Part shown: in pieces, positions 58,235 to 64,000 of the stretch
How positions within the stretch are numbered: the stretch's first letter is position 1
Layout of the letters: each line of letters starts with the position of its first letter
Assembly: GCA_017535635.1 (NCBI GenBank)
Contig: JAFXTU010000016.1
Location: 1-64,000, forward strand
Length of the DNA: 64,000 nt
From: Oscillospiraceae bacterium
GTDB lineage: Bacteria > Bacillota > Clostridia > Oscillospirales > Oscillospiraceae
Direction: 5' to 3'
Position numbers and translations under genes: made by a program
The notes under the pieces: model-generated
Told to the model about the DNA's origin: nothing
The model's database searches: none
Seen by the model: only the letters and a program-made list of their open reading frames with translations

Positions 58235-58960
58235 ATGGAAGTGATCAAATATAAGGAGCTGGCACAGCGGGCGGCCCGGCGGGCCGGTCCCGGCGTCTTT
58301 CGGATCTTCGCCATCTACGCGCTCGTGCTGGCCATACTCAGCGCCGTGGGCTATCTGCTGGAGACCCCCGTCTACGAGTGGCAGAACCAGGTGATGCAGT
58401 ACGTTTCCGCCGGGAATTTTGATGTGCCGGAGCTGCCGAGGCGTGCGCTCCAGGGGCTGCTCCTGGCATGGGTGATGGAATTCCTGAGCTGGGTCGTCAC
58501 CGCCGGGTGGGTGGCCCTGACCCTCTCGGGGGCCAGAGGGGAAGCCTATTCCTGGCACGACCTCTGGGCCTTCTTCCCGAAATTCTGGAAGGTCCTGGTC
58601 ATCTCCCTGCTCACCCGGGTCCTCTGCACCCTGGCCCTTGGTCTGTTCATTCTGCCCGGCGTGCTCCTGTTTTACAACTGGCGGCTGAGCCTCTATGTCC
58701 TGGCGGAGCACCCGGACTGGGGCCCCATCCGCTGTATGCGCCAGTCCCGGCGGCTCATGGTGGGGGAACGGATGAATCTGTTCCGCCTGGATCTGAGCTG
58801 CTTTTTCCTCTACGGTCTGGCCGCCCTGCTCTTCTTTTTCACCTCCGGCATCCTCCGGGTCTGGCGCATGCCCTCCCTGATGCTCCTCTACGCCGTGTTC
58901 TACAATGAGATGTCCTACTGGAAGGAGCCGGCGGAGGGTCCCGGCGGGGCGGAGGAATGA
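58235..58960 (+). CDS. DUF975-like integral membrane protein
   Basis: A 241-residue protein with about six membrane helices and the DUF975 layout: an amphipathic head (YKELAQRAARR), a first hydrophobic pair, a central GARGEAYSWHDLWAFFPKFWKVLVI block, FILPGVLLFYNWRLSLYVLAEHP, and SRRLMVGERMNLFRLDLSCFF. DUF975 members are of unknown function. The ATG is 5 nt after the pth stop, with a weak ribosome binding site, so coupling is likely. Confidence 0.75.
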   Translation: MEVIKYKELAQRAARRAGPGVFRIFAIYALVLAILSAVGYLLETPVYEWQNQVMQYVSAGNFDVPELPRRALQGLLLAWVMEFLSWVVTAGWVALTLSGARGEAYSWHDLWAFFPKFWKVLVISLLTRVLCTLALGLFILPGVLLFYNWRLSLYVLAEHPDWGPIRCMRQSRRLMVGERMNLFRLDLSCFFLYGLAALLFFFTSGILRVWRMPSLMLLYAVFYNEMSYWKEPAEGPGGAEE

Positions 58961-59064
58961 CGGGTTTCCCCGAAGCGGGTCTGATTTGAAGGAAGGCTGT
59001 CAGATCCCGCCTTTACAGCGCCCCGGTTCTGTGGTAAACTCCCCTCCGAAAGGAAGTGGCTTCC

Positions 59065-59583
59065 ATGGAACGCATCCTGCTCTCTCCCCTCCCGGTGGAG
59101 CTGGACACTGAAAGTCTGATGGAAAAGAATCATATCCCGGCGGAAAGCGATCTTGCCGAGGAGTTTGCCGATCTGGTGGAGGCGGCGAAGAAGGTCCTGT
59201 GCCCTAAGGCGGTGCTGGTAAGAGCATCCGAGCCTGTCTCCTTCCCGCTCCCCGGCGGGAGCGCTCCGGCGTGGTACTACGCCATGACCGTGGGGCGGGA
59301 GATCGACGAGGACGAGGACTGCGACTATCCCTATCTGGGGGATCTGGTTCGCCAGGCCGCCCTGGACGGAGCCATGGCCTATACCCAGGCCTATCTCCGG
59401 GAAAAGTGCGGCATGGCCTCGGTCGCCTTCCAGAATCCCGGCAGCGCCGAGGACTGGGCGGACAAGCTGGTGAACCGGGACATCGCCCTCCTGACAAGGG
59501 CGGAGGAGATCGGCATCCGGGTGGACGAGCGGGGGAATATGACCCCCTGGTATTCCACCGTGGGAATATTTACAGAAGCTTAA
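59065..59583 (+). CDS. Unknown protein, possibly a methionine-synthase reactivation-like domain
   Basis: A 172-residue acidic soluble protein, no membrane segment. YYAMTVGREIDEDEDCDYPYLGDLVRQAALDGAMAY resembles the GREID...L...ALGSxAVE pattern of cobalamin-dependent methionine synthase activation domains, but no substrate site can be confirmed. ATG at 59065 follows AAAGGAAG; a GTG at 59056 overlaps that signal. No B12 genes nearby. Treat as hypothetical. Confidence 0.6.
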   Translation: MERILLSPLPVELDTESLMEKNHIPAESDLAEEFADLVEAAKKVLCPKAVLVRASEPVSFPLPGGSAPAWYYAMTVGREIDEDEDCDYPYLGDLVRQAALDGAMAYTQAYLREKCGMASVAFQNPGSAEDWADKLVNRDIALLTRAEEIGIRVDERGNMTPWYSTVGIFTEA

Positions 59584-59604
59584 CAGACGCGCCCCCTCCC
59601 TCTC

Positions 59605-59633
59605 TTGTCTTTTCCGGGCGGCTGTGCTAAGAT
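59605..59633 (+). promoter_or_regulatory. Promoter giving a near-leaderless mRNA
   Basis: TTGTCT (59605-59610), 17-bp spacer, TAAGAT (59628-59633). The start would be at about 59640, only 6 nt before the next ATG. Confidence 0.65.
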
Positions 59634-59645
59634 TATTATCAAGGA

Positions 59646-60206
59646 ATGAACGTATACGATTTTGACAAGACCGTTTTCCGAAGGGAGTCCAGCTTCCTCT
59701 TCTACCGTTTCTGCGCCGGGAGGCATCCCAGGCTGTGGCTGCGCCTTCCCCTCATCGGGCTGTGGGCCCTTTTTGCCGCTCTGAAGCTCTGCTCCATGAA
59801 GCGCTTCAAGGAGGTCTTCCACGGCTACCTCCGCTCTCTCCGCGACCGGGAAGCGCTGCTGGAGGCCTTTTGGGACCGGCACGAGAAGGAGATCCCCCTC
59901 TGGCTCCCACCCCTCCTCCCCCAGGGGGGGCTGGTGATCTCCGCCTCCCCGGAATTCCTGATCGAAGGGCTCTGCCGCCGCCTGGGGCTGGAGCATATGG
60001 GGACGCGGATGGACCCCCGGAGCGGCCGCATCACCGGGGAGAACTGCCGGGGCGGGGAAAAGCCCCGCCGGTTCCGGGAGAGATACCCGGAGGCGGAGGT
60101 GACGGCGTTCTATTCCGACAGTCTGGCCGACACGCCCATGGCCCTTCTCGCCGGGAAGGCATGGCTGGTGAAGGGCGACGCCCTCTCCCCCTGGCCGAAG
60201 GGATGA
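59646..60206 (+). CDS. HAD-IB family phosphatase (SerB-like)
   Basis: A 186-residue phosphatase: nucleophile and acid Asp in MNVYDFDKTVF, motif II VISASPEFLI, motif IV AFYSDSLADTPMALLAGKAW. HAD-IB members act on phosphoserine, phosphoglycolate or similar. Asp5 is so near the N-terminus that the ATG at 59646 must be right. AAGGA is adjacent to the ATG and too near to work as a Shine-Dalgarno site, so initiation may be leaderless. Confidence 0.83.
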   Translation: MNVYDFDKTVFRRESSFLFYRFCAGRHPRLWLRLPLIGLWALFAALKLCSMKRFKEVFHGYLRSLRDREALLEAFWDRHEKEIPLWLPPLLPQGGLVISASPEFLIEGLCRRLGLEHMGTRMDPRSGRITGENCRGGEKPRRFRERYPEAEVTAFYSDSLADTPMALLAGKAWLVKGDALSPWPKG

Positions 60207-60261
60207 GCCGGCCGGGCATGGCACCTCAAAAAACGTACACTAGGAAAAGGAGTGTTTCATC

Positions 60262-60747
60262 ATGTCTCTTACCGACAGCCTGAAGAAGATCGCGGCGGGC
60301 GCCGTGGAAAAGGGCAAGGACCTGGCCGAGCAGGGCAAGCAGGTCATGGACAAGACCGTGGAGAAGGGCAAGGGTCTTGCCGAGCAGGGCAAGCTCTCCC
60401 TGGAGAACCAGAAGCAGGAGCAGGCCATCAAGGAGGCTCAACAGCAGATCGGCGCCTACGTCTCCGAGAACAACCTGCTGGCGGAGGACGAATTCGTCCT
60501 GGGCCAGATGTCCGTGATCGCCGCCGCCCAGGAGCTCATTGAGAAAAACCAGGTCCGCATCGCCGAGCTGAAGGCAGCCCCGGAAAAGGCCGTCCCGGAA
60601 AAGGAAGAGGAGTGCTGCTGCGAAAAGGAAGCCGAGTGCTGCTGCGAGGACGACGTCCACGTCTGCACGGAGCGCTTCTGCCCCAAGTGCTCTGCTCAGG
60701 TGCGCACCGACGCCGTTTTCTGCCAGGCCTGCGGCGCCAAGCTGTAA
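60262..60747 (+). CDS. Coiled-coil protein with Cys clusters and C-terminal zinc ribbon
   Basis: A 161-residue protein. Residues 1-60 form an amphipathic Lys/Glu/Gln helix with an internal repeat (EKGKDLAEQGKQVMDKTVEKGKGLAEQGKL split into two 15-residue units). About 111-131 contains two CCC clusters (EEECCCEKEAECCCEDD). The end is a zinc ribbon (CPKCSAQVRTDAVFCQACG). AAAAGGAG precedes the ATG. The Cys clusters suggest metal binding beyond the ribbon, or redox cross-linking. Function unknown. Confidence 0.72.
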   Translation: MSLTDSLKKIAAGAVEKGKDLAEQGKQVMDKTVEKGKGLAEQGKLSLENQKQEQAIKEAQQQIGAYVSENNLLAEDEFVLGQMSVIAAAQELIEKNQVRIAELKAAPEKAVPEKEEECCCEKEAECCCEDDVHVCTERFCPKCSAQVRTDAVFCQACGAKL

Positions 60748-60762
60748 AAACAGAATCACATC

Positions 60763-60797
60763 GCGCCTCTCCCTCCCCCATGCGGAGGGAGAGGCGC
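60763..60797. repeat. 14-bp-arm hairpin between the zinc-ribbon gene and the aldo/keto reductase
   Basis: GCGCCTCTCCCTCC (60763-60776) pairs with GGAGGGAGAGGCGC (60784-60797). No T-run follows, so it may attenuate rather than end transcription into the reductase gene. Confidence 0.65.
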
Positions 60798-60821
60798 GGC
60801 GCTTCCACAGGAGGGAAAGCT

Positions 60822-61841
60822 ATGGATTACACATTGGGAAACACCGGCATCACGACGAACAAGGTGGCCTTCGGGGCGCTCCCCATCCAGCGGGTAAGCG
60901 CGGAGGAGGCCGTGGGGCTCCTCCGCCGGGCCCTGGACGGGGGCGTCACCTTCTTCGACACCGCCAGGGGCTATACCGACAGTGAGGAAAAGCTGGGGAA
61001 GGCCTTTTCCGGGCTGCGGGACCGGCTCTTCATCGCCACCAAGACCGGGGCGACGACCCCGGAGGCCTTCCGGGCGGACCTGGAGAAGAGCCTGCGGAAC
61101 CTGCGGACGGACCACATCGACGTCTACCAGTTCCACAATCCCGCCTTTGTCCCCCGTCCCGGGGACGGAAGCGGGCTCTACGAGTGCATGCTGGAGGCGA
61201 AGAAGGAGGGCAAGATCCTCCACATCGGGATCACCAACCACCGGATCGGCCTGGCGGAGGAGATCGTGGAGTCCGGCCTTTACGAGACGCTGCAGTACCC
61301 CTTCTGCCTCCTGGCCTCAGAGCGGGACATCGCCCTGGTGGAGAGGACAAGGGCGGCGGGGATGGGCTTCATCGCCATGAAGGCCCTCTCCGGCGGCCTC
61401 ATCACCAATGCCCGGGCCGCCTGCGCCTTTCTGGATCAGTATCCGGTCCTCCCCATCTACGGCGTCCAGCGGCCGGAGGAGCTGGAGGAGTTCCTGGCCT
61501 TCGTCCATACCCCGCCGGAGCTGACGGAGGAGCTGCAGGCCGTCATCGCCGCCGACCGGGCGCAGCTGGGGGGCGACTTCTGCCGGGGCTGCGGCTACTG
61601 CATGCCCTGCCCCCAGGGGATCCAGATCAACACCTGCGCGCGGATGAGCCTTCTGCTCCGGCGCAGTCCCTCGGCCATGTGGCTCTCGGAGATGGGACAG
61701 GGCATGATGAAGCAGGCGGAGAAGTGCGTGGAATGCAGAAAGTGCGTCTCCAAATGCCCCTACGGCCTGGATACCCCCGCCCTGCTGAAGCGGAATCTGG
61801 AGGACTACCGCCGGGTCCTGGCGGGAGAAGTCAGGGTATAA
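60822..61841 (+). CDS. Aldo/keto reductase fused to a 4Fe-4S ferredoxin-like domain
   Basis: A 339-residue protein. The AKR barrel spans 1-250 with FFDTARGYTDSEEKLG (catalytic Asp/Tyr), FIATKTG (Lys) and DVYQFHNP (His). The C-terminal part carries two Cys-rich sets, CRGCGYCMPCPQG and CVECRKCVSKCPYG, typical of Clostridia Fe-S AKRs. It probably couples NAD(P)H or ferredoxin to carbonyl reduction. AGGAGGG lies before the ATG. Substrate unknown. Confidence 0.88.
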   Translation: MDYTLGNTGITTNKVAFGALPIQRVSAEEAVGLLRRALDGGVTFFDTARGYTDSEEKLGKAFSGLRDRLFIATKTGATTPEAFRADLEKSLRNLRTDHIDVYQFHNPAFVPRPGDGSGLYECMLEAKKEGKILHIGITNHRIGLAEEIVESGLYETLQYPFCLLASERDIALVERTRAAGMGFIAMKALSGGLITNARAACAFLDQYPVLPIYGVQRPEELEEFLAFVHTPPELTEELQAVIAADRAQLGGDFCRGCGYCMPCPQGIQINTCARMSLLLRRSPSAMWLSEMGQGMMKQAEKCVECRKCVSKCPYGLDTPALLKRNLEDYRRVLAGEVRV

Positions 61842-61917
61842 GGCCCCGTCTGCCGTGAAACTGCCCTAAAGAACGGTTGTGTCCAGTGATTTTTTTCGTA
61901 AATTTCGCTGTTTCCAC

Positions 61918-61946
61918 TTGTCATTTTTAGCAGATGGTGCTATGAT
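61918..61946 (+). promoter_or_regulatory. Sigma-A promoter of the LysM protein gene
   Basis: TTGTCA (61918-61923), 17-bp spacer, TATGAT (61941-61946). The upstream 30 bp are AT-rich and may act as an UP element. Confidence 0.82.
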
Positions 61947-61988
61947 GAAAGTACCTGATATTCGGGAAAATAGTTAGGAGGAAAAACT

Positions 61989-62882
61989 ATGAAGAGAGTA
62001 ATCACCCTGGTTCTGGCGCTTCTGCTGACCTTCTCCGTGCTCAGTTTCGGCGCCGGCGCCGCTGACGTGACCATCACGCCGACGGCTACCATTGGCGGCC
62101 AGACCGTCACCATGACGGCCACCGGCGTGCAGGAGAGCTTCACCAATTTTGACATTGGCAGCATCTTCGGCATGCCCGGCTCCTTTGGCTACACCTACGC
62201 CCTGTGGTTCGATTCCGACGGCACCTTCTCCTTCGACAAGGACGTGACCCTGACCCACCAGTACTTTGATGCTTCCTTCGCCTCCCTCGGCACGGACGAA
62301 GTCCTGGTCAAGGCCGGCGAAGTCAAGAAGATCTCCGACGGCGTTTACAGCTCCGTGAACGGCACCACCGTTGCCTGGAGCGAGTTCTCCGTGACCCTGG
62401 ACGACGGCAACTCCTGGATGATCGTGGACGCTGCGGATCCCGGCAACTATGCCAGCACCCCCGCCGACACCAATATCTACAGCTTCCCCGGCGTGGTCGC
62501 CGCGGCTGCCGCTCCCGCTCCCGCTGAGCCCGAGCCCGCCCCCGCTCCTGCCGAGCCCGCTCCCGCTCCTGCTGAGCCTGCTCCCGCTCCTGCTGAGCCC
62601 GCTCCCGCTCCTGCCGAGCCCGCTCCCGCCCCCGCCGAGCCCGCTCCCGCCCCCGCCGAGCCTGCTCCTGCTCCCGCGCCCGCGCCCGCGCCCGCTGTTG
62701 CTACCGGCACATACAACTCCGCTGCCGGCACCTACACCGTGGCCGCCGGCGACTGCCTGTGGACCATCTGCCAGAAGATCTACGGCACCGGCACCAAGTG
62801 GGGCGACGTCTGGGCCGCCAACTCCAGCATCATCTCCAACCCCCGGCTGATCTACCCCGGCCAGGTCCTGAAGATGCCCTAA
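61989..62882 (+). CDS. Secreted LysM-domain protein with Ala-Glu-Pro repeat linker
   Basis: A 297-residue exported protein: signal peptide (KRVITLVLALLLTFSVLSFGAGAA), a beta-rich domain at about 25-170, an Ala/Pro/Glu linker with about six tandem AEPAPAP units at about 175-235, and one LysM at the C-terminus (YTVAAGDCLWTICQKIYG ... NPRLIYPGQVLKMP) that binds peptidoglycan. TTAGGAGG precedes the ATG. The codon use includes more T than neighbours in the signal and outer domain, suggesting high expression. The linker DNA is a 21-bp tandem repeat and may vary in length. Confidence 0.88.
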   Translation: MKRVITLVLALLLTFSVLSFGAGAADVTITPTATIGGQTVTMTATGVQESFTNFDIGSIFGMPGSFGYTYALWFDSDGTFSFDKDVTLTHQYFDASFASLGTDEVLVKAGEVKKISDGVYSSVNGTTVAWSEFSVTLDDGNSWMIVDAADPGNYASTPADTNIYSFPGVVAAAAAPAPAEPEPAPAPAEPAPAPAEPAPAPAEPAPAPAEPAPAPAEPAPAPAEPAPAPAPAPAPAVATGTYNSAAGTYTVAAGDCLWTICQKIYGTGTKWGDVWAANSSIISNPRLIYPGQVLKMP

Positions 62883-62930
62883 GGCCCCTGACGGAAGTCA
62901 AACGGCTTAGAACCAGACCATACGTATTCA

Positions 62931-62962
62931 GAGGAACGGGCTCCGGCCCGTTCCTCTTCGTT
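62931..62962 (+). terminator. Intrinsic terminator after the LysM gene
   Basis: GAGGAACGGG (62931-62940) pairs with CCCGTTCCTC (62947-62956), then TTCGTTT. Confidence 0.85.
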
Positions 62963-62995
62963 TACCCGGTTCTGCATTTCCGGGGAGGATGATCC

Positions 62996-63982
62996 ATGAA
63001 TTATCTCTTCGCCCCCATGGAGGGGATCACGGGCCGAATCTACCGCCGGGTCCACGCCCGATACTATCCGGGGATCGGCCGCTACTACGCCCCCTTCTTC
63101 TCCCCCTCCGGGGATCACCACTTTCCCCTCCGGGGCCTCACGGACCTGCTGCCGGAGGAGAATCCGGGCGTTCCTCTGGTCCCCCAGCTGCTGACGAACC
63201 GGGCGGAGGACTTCATCTGGGCCGCCGCCTCTCTCCTGGACCGGGGCTACGGAGAAGTCAATCTGAACCTGGGCTGCCCCTCCGGCACGGTGACGGCCAA
63301 AGCCAAGGGGGCCGGCTTCCTCCGGGAGCCGGAAAAGCTGGACGCCTTTCTGGAGGAGGTATTCTCTGCCCCGGCGCTGGGGAGACTGCGGATCTCCGTC
63401 AAGACCCGGCTGGGCTACGCCGGGGAGGAGGAGTTCCCCGGCCTTCTGGACATCTACCGAAAATACCCCCTGGATTCCCTGATCGTCCATCCCAGGCTTC
63501 GACAGGACTTCTATACCGGTCCCATCCGCCCCGCCGCCTTTGCCCGGGCCCTGGAGAACACGCCTTTCCCCGTGATCTGGAATGGGGATCTCTTCCGCCC
63601 AGCTGACCTGGAGGCCCTTCTCCGCCGTTTTCCCGCCCTGGACACCGTGATGCTGGGCCGGGGCCTGGTCTCCGAGCCGGGACTGGCGCGGCGGATGGAA
63701 ACGGGAGAGGCTTGCAGCCGGTCCCTGCTCCAGGAGTTCCACGACGCCCTTCTGGAGGAATACCGCGCCGTCCTCTATGGGGACACCGCTCTCTGCCATC
63801 GGATGAAGGAGGTGTGGAGCTACCTGATCCTCCATTTTGAGGGCAGGGAAAAGTACTGGAAGCGCATTCAGAAGGCAAAAAGCCTCTCCGAATTCCGGCT
63901 CGCCGCCCAGGCCGTCTTCCGGGAGCTGCCCCTTCTCCCCGACACGGACATGGCCGGACTGGCGGCGCAGCCGCCGGTTTGA
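62996..63982 (+). CDS. dus: tRNA-dihydrouridine synthase
   Basis: FMN-dependent enzyme of 328 residues that reduces uridines in tRNA. It starts MNYLFAPMEGITGRIYRR, and has NLNLGCPSGTVTAKAKGAGFL (active-site Cys and FMN loop), ISVKTRLGY, LIVHPRLRQDFYTGP and VMLGRGL. Length and order fit the Dus family, but the VHxR..Q pattern is a variant (HPRLRQ). GGAGGATG precedes the start. Confidence 0.92.
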   Translation: MNYLFAPMEGITGRIYRRVHARYYPGIGRYYAPFFSPSGDHHFPLRGLTDLLPEENPGVPLVPQLLTNRAEDFIWAAASLLDRGYGEVNLNLGCPSGTVTAKAKGAGFLREPEKLDAFLEEVFSAPALGRLRISVKTRLGYAGEEEFPGLLDIYRKYPLDSLIVHPRLRQDFYTGPIRPAAFARALENTPFPVIWNGDLFRPADLEALLRRFPALDTVMLGRGLVSEPGLARRMETGEACSRSLLQEFHDALLEEYRAVLYGDTALCHRMKEVWSYLILHFEGREKYWKRIQKAKSLSEFRLAAQAVFRELPLLPDTDMAGLAAQPPV

Positions 63983-64000
63983 GGGGTGAAAAACAGGGGT

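Overview
The window reads as chromosomal DNA of a high-GC, endospore-forming, low-motility Clostridia, most likely an Oscillospiraceae-type gut anaerobe (Oscillibacter/Dysosmobacter/Lawsonibacter neighbourhood). The reasons are: a spoIIE gene, a dgt-dnaG-rpoD (macromolecular synthesis) block, CIRCE-controlled groESL, Firmicutes RqcH and Mini-RNase III, sigma-A type TTGACA/TATAAT promoters, strong AGGAGG ribosome binding sites, strong C/G third-position bias, and the absence of respiratory or aerobic genes. The genus is inference. No tRNA, rRNA, CRISPR array, transposase or phage gene was seen.

Layout. 1-2760: a PTS EIIC-EAL fusion cut by the window edge, then a self-regulated YhbD-type regulator with a bactofilin-like protein. 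2.9-4.6 kb (minus): SDR dehydrogenase and amidohydrolase. 4.7-9.0 kb: SUV3-like helicase, prmA and an RlmL-like RNA methyltransferase. 9.1-11.2 kb: groES-groEL. 11.3-14.3 kb: acyltransferase, XRE regulator, amidohydrolase and an Asn/Gln-rich small protein. 14.3-18.6 kb: a PadR-HAAS operon under a 39-bp perfect palindrome, a secreted YD-repeat protein and a MarR regulator. 18.7-22.7 kb: spoIIE with a small partner, a CYTH-like protein and a YgjP-like metallopeptidase. 22.7-23.3 kb: an XRE/small-protein cassette flanked by two nearly identical palindromes. 23.3-28.5 kb: FAD oxidoreductase plus glycoside hydrolase, MscS, and a zinc-ribbon protein. 28.7-33.7 kb: HD-GYP phosphodiesterase, then a minus-strand lipid/envelope operon (PlsC, PAP2, GtrA, DUF169, DMT permease).

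33.7-34.3 kb holds a promoter-to-terminator non-coding RNA that may be 6S RNA. 34.4-41.5 kb: rhodanese lipoprotein, rqcH-mrnC, a two-component system, a ComEA-like protein, and a DD-carboxypeptidase homologue that has lost all three catalytic motifs. 41.6-44.8 kb: PepF, a HAD protein and MobB. 44.87-45.24 kb is non-coding. It starts at a near-consensus promoter and folds into about seven successive hairpins, with a duplicated 36-bp module and an exposed anti-Shine-Dalgarno stretch; this is the best candidate here for an undescribed element. 45.2-48.2 kb: triple-TPM protein and zinc-ribbon partner. 48.4-52.3 kb: an incomplete type IV pilus cluster (PilO, PilN, PilM, PilD and an unknown). 52.5-57.1 kb: GtrA, rpoD, dnaG, dgt. 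57.3-64 kb: HAMP-only protein, pth, DUF975 protein, HAD-IB phosphatase, Cys-rich zinc-ribbon protein, Fe-S aldo/keto reductase, LysM protein and dus.

Themes: cyclic-di-GMP turnover is represented only by degradation enzymes (EAL and HD-GYP). Many regulators sit beside clear palindromic operators (YhbD-like, HrcA/CIRCE, PadR, MarR, XRE). Several gene pairs overlap by ATGA, which supports the operon calls.
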